In this document: positions 7,938 to 15,945 of the stretch, in pieces | Layout of the letters: every line of letters starts with the position of its first letter | Position numbering within the stretch: position 1 is the first letter of the stretch | From: Bacteroidales bacterium | GTDB taxonomy: Bacteria > Bacteroidota > Bacteroidia > Bacteroidales > Muribaculaceae | Assembly: GCA_019416425.1 (NCBI GenBank) | Contig: DXXK01000099.1 | Coordinates: 1 to 28,709 of the forward strand | Direction: 5' to 3' | DNA length: 28,709 bases | The notes under the pieces: generated by a model | Databases searched by the model: none | The model's input: only the letters and a program-made list of their open reading frames with translations | Told to the model about the DNA's origin: nothing | Translations under genes and position numbers: made by a program

Positions 7938-9281
7938 ATGCATAGCGATATAATCATAATCGGGGCGGGCCCCGGAGGATACGAGACGGCACTGGAGGCC
8001 ACGGTGCACGGACTGAGCGTGACATTGGTCAACGGTGACCGTCTGGGCGGTACTTGCCTGAACGAGGGTTGCATCCCCACCAAGTGTATGGTCAAGGATG
8101 CCGAGGTGATAACAACATTGAGGGAGGCCGGAGAGTTTGCCGCCGACAACGTGAGGTTCGACGTGGACTTCAACCGGGTTGTGGCACGCAGGAAGGCCGT
8201 GGTGGACCAGTTACGCGGCGGCATAGAGACCCTGCTGGCCAAGGCCAAGGTAAATGTGGTGAATGGAACGGCATCGTTCAAGAACAGCACCACCGTCACT
8301 GTCAACGGCGAGGAATACGACGCCGACAACATAATCATCGCTACGGGCAGCCATAGCCGCTCGCTGCCGATTCCCGGCGCCGACCGGGAATGGGTGCTCG
8401 ACTCGACCAAGGCGCTGGCCCTGGAGTTCGTTCCCGCCGAACTTATAGTAATCGGCGGCGGCGTCATCGGTATGGAGTTCGCATCGGTGTTCGCCGCTTT
8501 CGGATCGAAGGTTACCGTGATCGAGTACATGAAGCAGATTCTGCCTCCGTTCGATTCCGACATCGCCAAGCGTCTGAAGCAGACGTTGTCCAAGCGCGGC
8601 ATAGACATCATAACCGGTGCGGCGGTAACGAAGATCGAGGAGACGCCGGACTACCGTGTCTGCGTCACCTACGACCTGAAGGGCAAGGAGCAGACCGTGA
8701 CCGGTACCAACGTGCTGATGGCCGTTGGCCGTGGCGCGAACGTCGAGGGCCTGAACCTGGACGCCGCCGGTGTGGAATGGACGCCGCGTGGTATCGTGGT
8801 CAATGAGAATTTCCGCACAAATGTGCCCAATATCTACGCCGTCGGCGATGTGAACGCCAGGATGATGCTGGCGCATGTGGCCTCCGCGCAGGGCAAGCGC
8901 GCGTTGAACCATATCTTAGGCAAGTCCGACAACATCAATTTCGATGTGGTTCCATCGGCTGTCTTCACCAATCCCGAATGCGGCATGGCCGGACTGACCG
9001 AGGAGCAGTGCAAGGCGCAGGGTATAGAGATCGAGACAGGCAAGAGTTTCTACCGAGGCAACGGCAAAGCGCTGGCGATGGGGGAGAGCGACGGCCTTGT
9101 GAAGCTGATATTCCAGAAGGGTACAGGTCTGCTGATCGGCGCGCACATCATGGGCGCCGAGGCCGCGCTGCTGGCCCAGCAATGCGCCGACCTGATTGCC
9201 TTGAAGCAGACCCGCGACGACATCAAGCAGCTGATATTCGGCCATCCCACATTGTCGGAAATCATCTTAGGCGCCTGCTGA
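7938..9281 (+). CDS. lpdA: Dihydrolipoyl dehydrogenase (glycine cleavage L protein / E3)
   Basis: FAD-dependent disulfide oxidoreductase that reoxidises the dihydrolipoyl arm of GcvH with NAD+. 447 residues. The N-terminal FAD-binding motif GAGPGGYE is at about residues 9-16, the redox-active disulfide is in GGTCLNEGCIPTK (about 36-48), the NAD-binding GGGVIGMEFASVF is near 173-185, and the FAD-ribityl motif YAVGDVN is near 296-302. The C-terminal HPTLSE holds the catalytic His-Glu pair. Being placed directly behind gcvT-H-PA-PB suggests a dedicated E3 for glycine cleavage, though E3 can be shared with 2-oxoacid dehydrogenases. It is separated from gcvPB by a hairpin and from rsmG by one base. 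Confidence 0.95.
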   Translation: MHSDIIIIGAGPGGYETALEATVHGLSVTLVNGDRLGGTCLNEGCIPTKCMVKDAEVITTLREAGEFAADNVRFDVDFNRVVARRKAVVDQLRGGIETLLAKAKVNVVNGTASFKNSTTVTVNGEEYDADNIIIATGSHSRSLPIPGADREWVLDSTKALALEFVPAELIVIGGGVIGMEFASVFAAFGSKVTVIEYMKQILPPFDSDIAKRLKQTLSKRGIDIITGAAVTKIEETPDYRVCVTYDLKGKEQTVTGTNVLMAVGRGANVEGLNLDAAGVEWTPRGIVVNENFRTNVPNIYAVGDVNARMMLAHVASAQGKRALNHILGKSDNINFDVVPSAVFTNPECGMAGLTEEQCKAQGIEIETGKSFYRGNGKALAMGESDGLVKLIFQKGTGLLIGAHIMGAEAALLAQQCADLIALKQTRDDIKQLIFGHPTLSEIILGAC

Positions 9282-9282
9282 C

Positions 9283-9912
9283 ATGGCGGAAGTCATAGAG
9301 AAATATTTTCCCGGGTTGACGGAACGTCAACGCGAGCGGTTCGACACGATGCTGCGCCTATACCCCGAATGGAACCGGAAGATCAACGTCATATCGCGTA
9401 AGGATATCGAGAACCTGGAGGTTAACCATCTGCTGCATTCGCTGGCGATCGCGAAGTTCATCGGTTTCGCTCCCGGAAGCCGTGTGATGGACTTCGGCAC
9501 CGGCGGCGGACTGCCCGGTCTTCCGTTAGCCGTGATGAATCCGGAGACGGAATTCCTGTTGGTGGACCGTACGGGCAAGAAACTGAAGGTGGCCGAGGAT
9601 ATCGCCAATCAGTGCGGTCTGCCCAACGTGCGTTTCCTGCATGGCGATGTGGCGGAGGTGAAGGAGAAGTTCGATTTTGTGGTGAGTCGCGCGGTGATGC
9701 CCCAGCGTGACCTGCTGAAGATCTGCCGGAAGAATATCTCCCGCGAGAATCAGCGGAATGCCGTGCCTAACGGTCTGATAACGCTGAAAGGCGGTGACGT
9801 CAACGCCGAGCTCGGCCCCTTGGCCGCCGTGTCGGAACAGGTCGAACTGGCCGGTTACTTCGACGAGCCTTTCTTCGCCACGAAGAAACTGCTGTACACT
9901 CCCGATATATAA
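9283..9912 (+). CDS. rsmG: 16S rRNA (guanine-527-N7)-methyltransferase RsmG
   Basis: SAM-dependent methyltransferase that modifies G527 of 16S rRNA (the change whose loss gives low-level streptomycin resistance). 209 residues, normal length. The SAM-binding motif I is VMDFGTGGGLPGLPLA (about 68-83), followed by the motif II acidic residue in FLLVDRTGKKLKVAED and the VSRAV motif typical of RsmG near residue 133. The N-terminal helical part (ERQRERFDTMLRLYPEWNRK) is also family-like. The ATG follows the lpd stop codon by one base, so it is almost certainly translated from the same transcript. Its link with glycine cleavage is probably positional only. Confidence 0.95.
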   Translation: MAEVIEKYFPGLTERQRERFDTMLRLYPEWNRKINVISRKDIENLEVNHLLHSLAIAKFIGFAPGSRVMDFGTGGGLPGLPLAVMNPETEFLLVDRTGKKLKVAEDIANQCGLPNVRFLHGDVAEVKEKFDFVVSRAVMPQRDLLKICRKNISRENQRNAVPNGLITLKGGDVNAELGPLAAVSEQVELAGYFDEPFFATKKLLYTPDI

Positions 9913-9948
9913 GACTTATAAGATTTATAAGACGTATAATTCGTATAA
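9908..9948 (+). repeat. Nonanucleotide repeat with TATAA cores in exact 9-bp phase (array A)
   Basis: TATAA occurs at 9908, 9917, 9926, 9935 and 9944, every copy exactly 9 bp from the last, with variable bases between. The first core includes the rsmG stop codon and the last ends 13 nt before the next ATG. A second array with the same core and period lies at 15946-15986. Confidence 0.85.
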
Positions 9949-9961
9949 AACACAGAATACT

Positions 9962-10603
9962 ATGAAACTGGTTAGATTCGGATTCTCGCTGTTCGGAATC
10001 AACACATATCTGGTGGTCGACGAGGCGTCCAAGAAGTGCGCTGTTGTGGACCCCGGCATGATTGAGCCTGACGAGGAAAACGCGTTGGTTGACTACATAG
10101 AGCGCAACAAGCTGCATGTGGTCGATGTGATCAACACGCATCTGCATGTGGACCATGCCATCGGCGACAAGTTCGTGGCGGAGAAGTTCCGTGTTCCTGT
10201 ACTGGGACACAGAAGCGACGAGACTCTTGGCAGGCGGTTGCAGGAGCAGGCGGAGATGTTCGGCATGCGCGGGAAACTGGATTCGGTTTCGTTGACATCC
10301 TATCTGGAGGATGGCGACCGTGTCAGCATCGGTGACGGCGAGCTGGAGGTGCTTCATGTGCCCGGCCATTCGCCGGGAAGCATCGCTCTGTACGACCCGC
10401 AGGGCCATTGGGTGATAGTGGGCGATGCGTTGTTCGCCGGATCCATAGGCCGGACCGACCTGCCCGGCGGCGACTACGCCACGCTGGTCGGCGCCATCAA
10501 CGACAGGCTTATGGCGCTGCCCGACGACACGGCGGTCTATCCCGGCCATGGCCCGGCCACCACCATAGGCCAGGAACGTAAATACAACCCCTATTTGCGC
10601 TGA
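9962..10603 (+). CDS. Metallo-beta-lactamase-fold hydrolase (glyoxalase II-like)
   Basis: A 213-residue cytoplasmic metal-dependent hydrolase of the glyoxalase II / YcbL-type group. The dinuclear metal site is visible: THLHVDHAIG (HxHxDH, about residues 59-68), the third His in VPGHSPGSIALY, the bridging Asp in VGDALFAGSIGRTDLPGGDY, and the last His in the C-terminal PGHGP. There is no extra C-terminal domain as found in true hydroxyacylglutathione hydrolases, and no signal peptide. Substrate is unknown; thioester hydrolysis is likely from the family. The start is the ATG at 9962; an open frame begins earlier but overlaps rsmG and the repeat array. It is the last gene of the gcv run, 49 nt after rsmG. 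Confidence 0.88.
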   Translation: MKLVRFGFSLFGINTYLVVDEASKKCAVVDPGMIEPDEENALVDYIERNKLHVVDVINTHLHVDHAIGDKFVAEKFRVPVLGHRSDETLGRRLQEQAEMFGMRGKLDSVSLTSYLEDGDRVSIGDGELEVLHVPGHSPGSIALYDPQGHWVIVGDALFAGSIGRTDLPGGDYATLVGAINDRLMALPDDTAVYPGHGPATTIGQERKYNPYLR

Positions 10604-10617
10604 AAATGCGGAATTAG

Positions 10618-10649
10618 TTTGGTGGGAGGCGAAATTTTAGCTAACTTTG
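10618..10649 (+). promoter_or_regulatory. Bacteroidota promoter for the DUF3127 gene
   Basis: TTTG at 10618-10621, a 20-nt spacer and TAACTTTG at 10642-10649 match the Bacteroidota consensus very well. It lies 32 nt upstream of the ATG at 10682. This implies the gene is transcribed independently of the gcv operon. Confidence 0.78.
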
Positions 10650-10681
10650 TGCATTAATACCGCAAAGCAAACTAAGATATA

Positions 10682-11077
10682 ATGGAAATAGAAGGAATGA
10701 TCATCTTGAACCTCGGACGTACCAGCGGTACCTCCAAGGCCGGTAATCCCTGGAAGAAGGATGAGTATGTGCTGGAAACCGGTGGAACCTATCCGCGTAA
10801 GGTGAAGTTCACGGTATTCGGTGACCGCGCCGACAGCATTCAGTTCGAAATGGGCAAGAAGTATGTGCTGAACGTCGAGATCGACAGCCGCGAGTTCAAC
10901 GGCCGTTGGTACACCGATGTAAACTGTCTGAGTGCCCGTCCGCTCGAGGGCGGCATGGCCGCAGCCCCGGCACCCACGCCTGCATACGGCTCCGCACCCG
11001 CAGCGCAGCCCGCGCCCGCACCGCAGGATCCCTTCGGAGCCCCGCAGGGCGACCAGTCGGACGACCTTCCGTTCTGA
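10682..11077 (+). CDS. DUF3127 protein, SSB-like with acidic C-terminal tip
   Basis: A 131-residue cytoplasmic protein. Residues 1-85 form a beta-rich domain (GMIILNLGRTSGTSKAGNP, a KVKFTVFGDRAD strand, a YVLNVEIDSREFNGRWY segment) recognisable as DUF3127, a Bacteroidota/phage family that I judge to be OB-fold-like. Residues 90-120 are a Pro/Ala-rich flexible linker. The chain ends in DQSDDLPF, an acidic hydrophobic tip like that of bacterial SSB (DDDIPF), which docks repair and replication partners. It is not a canonical SSB: the N-terminal sequence of Bacteroides Ssb is absent. It is sometimes labelled as such by the tail alone. A DNA-binding role is inferred from fold and tail. It has its own promoter and a hairpin terminator. 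Confidence 0.82.
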   Translation: MEIEGMIILNLGRTSGTSKAGNPWKKDEYVLETGGTYPRKVKFTVFGDRADSIQFEMGKKYVLNVEIDSREFNGRWYTDVNCLSARPLEGGMAAAPAPTPAYGSAPAAQPAPAPQDPFGAPQGDQSDDLPF

Positions 11078-11108
11078 TTTCCTCCGGAATATGATCACTC
11101 ACATCACG

Positions 11109-11132
11109 ATGGCCGTTCGCGAGAGCGGCCAT
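11109..11132 (+). terminator. Hairpin terminator after the DUF3127 gene
   Basis: ATGGCCG at 11109-11115 pairs with CGGCCAT at 11126-11132, and inner bases can extend the stem. The following sequence is T-rich but has no long T-run. It sits 32 nt after the stop codon and is the likely transcript end. Confidence 0.6.
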
Positions 11133-11162
11133 TTCTCGTGTTTCACGCTCGGTCGGCAATAA

Positions 11163-11324
11163 AACGGCCAATCTGTCTAACTTTTTTGTCCGAAGCGGTG
11201 TTATAACATCGTAATGCGTGCAAAATAATACCCTATAGTGCATGAAACTGCACAATATGTAATAAAAATGGACCTTCAATGTAAGATTTTTAGATAATTT
11301 TTATCACCAAAGAGAAATTTTTAT
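11163..11324. other. Non-coding, AT-rich gap upstream of the glycogen genes
   Basis: No coding sequence is seen. It holds an imperfect inverted repeat, GTGCA at 11238-11242 with TGCAC at 11249-11253, which could be an operator half-site pair or a small hairpin, and AT-rich DNA leading to the -7 box at 11325. A near-consensus TAACTTTT at about 11178 is a weak second promoter candidate. Confidence 0.4.
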
Positions 11325-11332
11325 TAATTTTG
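11325..11332 (+). promoter_or_regulatory. -7 box of the glycogen operon promoter
   Basis: TAATTTTG matches the Bacteroidota -7 consensus. The -33 position holds a T-run without the G of TTTG, so it may need an activator. The predicted start near 11338 would give a leader of about 165 nt to the ATG at 11503. Confidence 0.6.
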
Positions 11333-11343
11333 CACTGTTATAA

Positions 11344-11458
11344 GACCCAAAGGGAGTCGTAAGGCGCCCTGATCCTGAGTCCCGGAATCGCCGGCAGGCG
11401 GTTTGCGGGACGACCCTGAAGACGTAAGGCTTACATGCTGAATACATAGAGACTTCAG
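11344..11458 (+). promoter_or_regulatory. Structured 5' leader of glycogen synthase mRNA (candidate regulatory RNA)
   Basis: The leader departs from the AT-rich flanks and can form several hairpins. GTCCCG (11379-11384) pairs with CGGGAC (11406-11411), enclosing CGCC (11389-11392) paired with GGCG (11397-11400) around GGCA. Downstream, CTGAAG (11416-11421) pairs with CTTCAG (11453-11458). A small CCC-AAA-GGG hairpin sits at 11346-11354. Two similar blocks, GTCGTAAGGC at 11356 and GACGTAAGGC at 11421, flank the central stem. I do not recognise a known riboswitch class. It could sense a metabolite, be an sRNA target, or act as an independent small RNA. Confidence 0.5.
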
Positions 11459-11502
11459 AATCAGATAAGGTAACTGCTATTAACGAAAACTAAAGACAGA
11501 TT

Positions 11503-13194
11503 ATGACATCTCGCAAGCCTGTTGCGAAAACTGCCGCCGGAGAAGCAAAGATAACGGTAGCGAACCAGATTGACCTCTTGTTCGAGACAAGCTGGGAGGT
11601 CTGTAACAAAGTGGGCGGAATCTACGCCGTCCTGTCGACCAAGGCCCGTACTCTTGGCGAGCAGTTCGGAGAGAAACTGATCTTTATCGGTCCCGACCTA
11701 TGGACTGATGACAATCCTTCACCATATTTCAAGGAGCGCAAGACCCTGCTGAAGCAGGCCGAGAGCAAGCTCGAGCTGCCGTGGGGCATCCGCGTGCGCG
11801 TGGGCCGCTGGGACATTCCGGGCGCTCCGCAGGTAATACTTGTGAATCCGGGTGAGACCGCAAGCCATCTTCCCGATATATATGGAGAGATGTGGCGCGA
11901 TTACGGCGTAGACTCGCTTCACTCCTACGGCGACTATGAGGAGAGCTGCGCTTTCGGCGTGGCGTCGGCGCTGGTGATCGAGGCGATGACTCGTCACCTG
12001 AAGACCAATCCAAGCCGCGTGGTGGCGCATTTCGACGAGTGGACCACAGGAATGGGACTTCTGTACCTGCGTAACCATGACCCGAAGGTCTCGACCGTAT
12101 TCACGACCCATGCCACCAGCATCGGGCGCAGCATCTGCGGGAACGGAAAGCCCCTCTATGACTATTTCACGCACTACAACGGCGACCAGATGGCCGAGCA
12201 GCTGAACATGCAGTCCAAGCACAGCCTGGAGAAGGCGGCGGCGCATGTGGCCGACTGCTTCACTACAGTCAGCGAGGTCACAGCGCGCGAGTGTGAGCAA
12301 CTGCTGCAGATCCGTCCACAGGTAGTAACGCCCAATGGCTTCGAGCCTGATTTCGTGCCCAAGACAGTCAAGTACAACCGTCTCCGCAAGGAGGGACGTG
12401 ACCGTCTGTTCGACGTGGCTCACGCCGTCACCGGCCGCAGGTTCAGTCCCGACACGGTGCTGATCGCCACCTCCGGTCGCCATGAGTACCGCAACAAGGG
12501 CCTGGACATGTACCTGGATGTGTTGGCTCGCATGGAGGACAAGCTGCCCGACACGGAGCATGCACTGGCATTCATACTTGTACCCGGCTGGGTCAGCGAG
12601 CCCAGCGGCGCCGTGGTGACCAACATGCACTTCGGCGGCGACGACAAGGCCGAGCCTGACTTCCTGACGCACCGGCTGCACAACGAGGGCAGCGACGAGG
12701 TATGCATACGCATCGAGCAGCTGGAAGGCATGGGTAAGTTCAAGACGCTTGACGTAATCTACGTGCCCAGCTATCTTGACGGCCATGACGGCGTGGTGGA
12801 CATCGCATACTACGACCTGCTGCCTGCCTTCGACCTGACTATGTTCCCGTCATATTATGAGCCATGGGGCTACACTCCGCTGGAGAGTATCGCGTTCGGC
12901 GTACCGACCATCACCGACGACAAGGCCGGATTCGGCCAGTGGGTATTGGACAATTTCCAGAACGGCCTGTCCAAATGCGGCGTGGAGGTTGTGGAACGTA
13001 CCGACTCCAACTACAACCAGGCGGCCGACAGCATCGCCAGGACGGCGCTGGCCTACATCGGCGAGGATGCAGGCGCACGTCTGCAGGCACGCAGCATGGC
13101 CTTCCTGACATCGGCCAAGGCTGACTGGAAGTTCTTTATCCTGAATTACGACCGCGCCTTCGAGATCGCGATGGCCCGCAACCTGCGCCGATAA
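11503..13194 (+). CDS. Glycogen synthase, GT3 (eukaryote-like) family
   Basis: A 563-residue cytosolic glucosyltransferase that extends alpha-1,4-glucan from a nucleotide-glucose donor. It belongs to the GT3 type seen in Bacteroidota and eukaryotes rather than the GT5 GlgA of most bacteria. The N-terminal domain starts LLFETSWEVCNKVGGIYAVL (the donor-binding KxGGI loop, about residues 35-40) and has the family-typical HFDEWTTGMGLLY (about 176-188), HATSIGR and VTPNGF. The C-terminal Rossmann domain has SGRHEYRNKGLDMYLDVL and the catalytic ExxxEPWGYTPLESIAFG-like loop, here YYEPWGYTPLESIAFGVPT (about 448-466). Donor preference (UDP- or ADP-glucose) is not clear from sequence. It is followed by the phosphorylase after 70 nt, and preceded by a structured leader. 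Confidence 0.94.
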   Translation: MTSRKPVAKTAAGEAKITVANQIDLLFETSWEVCNKVGGIYAVLSTKARTLGEQFGEKLIFIGPDLWTDDNPSPYFKERKTLLKQAESKLELPWGIRVRVGRWDIPGAPQVILVNPGETASHLPDIYGEMWRDYGVDSLHSYGDYEESCAFGVASALVIEAMTRHLKTNPSRVVAHFDEWTTGMGLLYLRNHDPKVSTVFTTHATSIGRSICGNGKPLYDYFTHYNGDQMAEQLNMQSKHSLEKAAAHVADCFTTVSEVTARECEQLLQIRPQVVTPNGFEPDFVPKTVKYNRLRKEGRDRLFDVAHAVTGRRFSPDTVLIATSGRHEYRNKGLDMYLDVLARMEDKLPDTEHALAFILVPGWVSEPSGAVVTNMHFGGDDKAEPDFLTHRLHNEGSDEVCIRIEQLEGMGKFKTLDVIYVPSYLDGHDGVVDIAYYDLLPAFDLTMFPSYYEPWGYTPLESIAFGVPTITDDKAGFGQWVLDNFQNGLSKCGVEVVERTDSNYNQAADSIARTALAYIGEDAGARLQARSMAFLTSAKADWKFFILNYDRAFEIAMARNLRR

Positions 13195-13264
13195 CCTCTT
13201 CCCGGGGGCCGGACAGGGCCGCATCAACCTAAATAAGAATATAAACAGTCATTTGCAAATAAAC

Positions 13265-15832
13265 ATGAAACTGAAAGTAAGCAACACCAACACCCCCAAC
13301 TGGCGCACCATGACGGTCAGCGCCGAGATACCGGCCCAGCTGAAGCCGTTGGAGGAACTGTCCAAGAACCTGTGGTGGGTATGGAACTCATCGGGCAAGA
13401 GCCTGTTCCGTGACCTTGACCACGACCTGTGGCGCGCGGTGGGCGAGAATCCTGTGATGCTGTTGCAGCAGCTCAGCTACGACCGCTACCAGGAAATCCT
13501 GAAGGACAAGGCCCTGATGGAGCGCATCCACGACACATACCAGGAGTTCAAGGACTACATGAAGCAGCCCGTCGACAAGAAGGTTCCTTCCGTCAGCTAC
13601 TTCTCCATGGAGTACGGTCTGTGCAACTGCCTGAAGATCTACTCCGGCGGCCTGGGCGTCCTGGCCGGCGACTATATCAAGCAGGCCTCGGACTCGCGCG
13701 TCGACATGACCGCCGTCGGATTCCTCTATAAGTACGGTTACTTCTCGCAGAGCCTGGCCATGGACGGCCAGCAGATCGCCAACTACGAGAGCCAGAACTT
13801 CGACCAGCTTCCCATCGACCCCGTCATGGACGAGACCACCGGCCAGCCCATGATTCTGGAGGTCCCCTTCCCCGGACGTATCATCTACTGCCACGTATGG
13901 CGTGTCAACGTAGGCCGCATGAAGCTGTACCTGCTGGACACAGACCTCGACATGAACTCCGAGTGGGACCGTCCCATCACGCACAAGCTGTACGGCGGGG
14001 ACTGGGAGAATCGCATCAAGCAGGAGTACCTGCTGGGTATCGGCGGTATCATCATGCTGAACCGTCTGGGCATACATACGCAGCTGTACCACTGCAACGA
14101 GGGGCATGCAGCCCTGCTGAACCTGCAGCGTCTGGTGGACTACGTCCAGAAGGACGGCCTGTCGTTCAACGTCGCTCTGGAGCTGGTCCGCGCTTCGTCG
14201 CTCTACACCGTGCACACCCCCGTACCCGCCGGCCACGACTACTTCGACGAGTCGTTGCTGGGCAAGTATCTGGGTGAGTATCCTGCCAAGCTGGGCATCA
14301 GCTGGGCCGACCTGATCAACATGGGCCGTGAGAATCCCGATTCGAACGACCGCTTCAGCATGTCCGTGTTCGCGTTGAACACGTGCCAGGAGGCAAACGG
14401 TGTAAGCTGGCTGCATGGCGAGGTGTCCAAGCGAATGTTCGCCGGCGTATGGAAGGGTTACGCTCCCGAGGAGAGCCACGTTGGGTACGTCACCAACGGT
14501 GTGCATATGCCCACGTGGGCCGCTTCGGAGTGGAAGGCTTTCTACGGCGAGCATCTGAACAAGGACATGTTCAACGACCAGAGCAATCCCGAGATGTGGA
14601 AGGGTATCTTCGATGTGCCCGACGAGGCCATCTGGAACATGCGCTGCACGCTGAAGAACAAGTTCATCAACTTCGTACGCCGCGACTTCAAGGAGAAGTG
14701 GCTCAAGAACCAGGGCGATCCCACCGAGGTGATGCGCGTTGTCGAGAAGATCAACCCGAACGCGCTGATCATCGGTTTCGCACGCCGCTTCGCCACATAT
14801 AAGCGCGCTCACCTGCTGTTCACCGACCTGGAGCGTCTGGAGCGCATCGTCAACAATCCCGCATATCCCGTTCAGTTCGTATTCTCCGGCAAGGCCCACC
14901 CCGCCGACGGCGCCGGCCAGGGTCTGATCAAGCGTATCGTCGAGATCAGCCGTATGCCCCAGTTCCGTGGCAAGATCATCTTCCTGGAGGACTACAACAT
15001 GATAGTGGCAAAGCGTCTGGTTACCGGCGTCGACATCTGGCTCAATACCCCGACGCGTCCTCTGGAGGCTTCCGGTACGTCGGGCGAGAAGGCCGAGATG
15101 AACGGCGTGCTCAACTTCTCCGTACTCGACGGATGGTGGTACGAAGGCTACCGTCTGGACGAGAAGGCCGGATGGGCTCTGACCGACAAGCGTACATACA
15201 CCGACCAGGGTCAGCAGGACAAGCTGGATGCTGCTACGATCTACTCCATGCTGGAGAACGAGATCATCCCGCTGTACTTCGCCAAGAACTCCAAAGGATA
15301 TAGCCCTGAGTGGATCCAGTACATCAAGCGCAGCATCGGCCACATCGCCCCGATCTTCACCATGAAGCGTCAGCTGGACGACTACATCAGCCGCTTCTAC
15401 GAGCCCGAGGCAAAACGCTTCGCCGAGCTGAGCCGCAACCACGCCGAGAAGGCCAAGGAGATCGTGGCATGGAAGGAAGAGGTTGCCTCCAAGTGGGACA
15501 GCATCAACGTGATCAGCAGCGAGATCCATACCGCCAGCGACAACGGCGCGCAGCGCACCGGCGAAGAGTTCACCGCCAAGGCCGTGCTGGACACCAAGGG
15601 TCTTGGAGACTCTCTGGGCGTCGAGCTGGTATTCTACCGCGAGAAGGACGGCAAGGACACCTTCGACAAGCGTGAGGACCTGAAGATCGTGAAGCGTGAT
15701 GGCGACATCTACACCTACGAGCTGAAGGGTAAGCTGCTGGAGGCCGGCATCTTCCGTTACGCTCTGCGTGTCTACCCCAAGAACGCCGCTCTGCCTCACC
15801 GTCAGGACTTCGCCTACATGCGTTGGATCTGA
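13265..15832 (+). CDS. glgP: Alpha-glucan (glycogen) phosphorylase, GT35
   Basis: PLP-dependent enzyme releasing glucose-1-phosphate from glycogen or maltodextrin, 855 residues from the ATG at 13265 (a TTG 12 nt upstream is in frame but unlikely). It belongs to the short alpha-glucan phosphorylase group (TIGR02094 type): N-terminal DUF3417-like segment (LKPLEELSKNLWWVWN), then YFSMEYGLCNCLKIYSGGLGVLAGDY. The PLP lysine lies in LEASGTSGEKAEMNG, at about residue 610. FARRFATYKRA and FSGKAHPADGAGQ bind phosphate and cofactor. The last 120 residues form a beta-rich extension (DUF3417 group phosphorylases often have one). With the adjacent GT3 synthase it gives the degradative partner; an adjacent branching or debranching enzyme is not present here. 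Confidence 0.95.
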   Translation: MKLKVSNTNTPNWRTMTVSAEIPAQLKPLEELSKNLWWVWNSSGKSLFRDLDHDLWRAVGENPVMLLQQLSYDRYQEILKDKALMERIHDTYQEFKDYMKQPVDKKVPSVSYFSMEYGLCNCLKIYSGGLGVLAGDYIKQASDSRVDMTAVGFLYKYGYFSQSLAMDGQQIANYESQNFDQLPIDPVMDETTGQPMILEVPFPGRIIYCHVWRVNVGRMKLYLLDTDLDMNSEWDRPITHKLYGGDWENRIKQEYLLGIGGIIMLNRLGIHTQLYHCNEGHAALLNLQRLVDYVQKDGLSFNVALELVRASSLYTVHTPVPAGHDYFDESLLGKYLGEYPAKLGISWADLINMGRENPDSNDRFSMSVFALNTCQEANGVSWLHGEVSKRMFAGVWKGYAPEESHVGYVTNGVHMPTWAASEWKAFYGEHLNKDMFNDQSNPEMWKGIFDVPDEAIWNMRCTLKNKFINFVRRDFKEKWLKNQGDPTEVMRVVEKINPNALIIGFARRFATYKRAHLLFTDLERLERIVNNPAYPVQFVFSGKAHPADGAGQGLIKRIVEISRMPQFRGKIIFLEDYNMIVAKRLVTGVDIWLNTPTRPLEASGTSGEKAEMNGVLNFSVLDGWWYEGYRLDEKAGWALTDKRTYTDQGQQDKLDAATIYSMLENEIIPLYFAKNSKGYSPEWIQYIKRSIGHIAPIFTMKRQLDDYISRFYEPEAKRFAELSRNHAEKAKEIVAWKEEVASKWDSINVISSEIHTASDNGAQRTGEEFTAKAVLDTKGLGDSLGVELVFYREKDGKDTFDKREDLKIVKRDGDIYTYELKGKLLEAGIFRYALRVYPKNAALPHRQDFAYMRWI

Positions 15833-15855
15833 TCCTGAGACCGCGTGACCATAGG

Positions 15856-15892
15856 CACGGGATGAACCATTCGGTTCATCCCGTGTTTTTTT
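15856..15892 (+). terminator. Strong intrinsic terminator of the glycogen operon
   Basis: A perfect 13-bp stem (15856-15868 with 15873-15885), a four-base ATTC loop, and seven T residues (15886-15892). This is the clearest Rho-independent terminator in the window. Confidence 0.93.
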
Positions 15893-15896
15893 AATA

Positions 15897-15918
15897 GGAA
15901 CCGGAGTGCTCCGGTTCC
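15897..15918. repeat. Second perfect hairpin directly after the terminator
   Basis: GGAACCGGA (15897-15905) pairs with TCCGGTTCC (15910-15918) around a GTGC loop, only four bases after the T-run of the terminator. No T-run follows on the plus strand. It may be a backup terminator or a leader element of the thioredoxin transcript. Confidence 0.7.
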
Positions 15919-15945
15919 GGCTATAAATTTATGACTCTTATATCT

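Noticed and set aside
9794..9961. Upstream start for the MBL hydrolase
   Set aside because: It overlaps rsmG and translates the repeat array as a Lys/Tyr-rich repeat; the family sequence begins at 9962.
10682..11077. Canonical single-stranded DNA-binding protein (ssb)
   Set aside because: The acidic tip fits, but the core lacks the Ssb N-terminal motifs and matches DUF3127 instead.
11338..11502. TPP or other known riboswitch in the glycogen synthase leader
   Set aside because: Some short matches such as ACCCTGAA occur, but the conserved TPP core and its pairing are absent.
13388..15799. 803-codon minus-strand open frame inside glgP
   Set aside because: GC-rich codon use leaves few stops on the antisense strand. 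The plus strand encodes a clear GT35 phosphorylase, and the antisense product is low-complexity.
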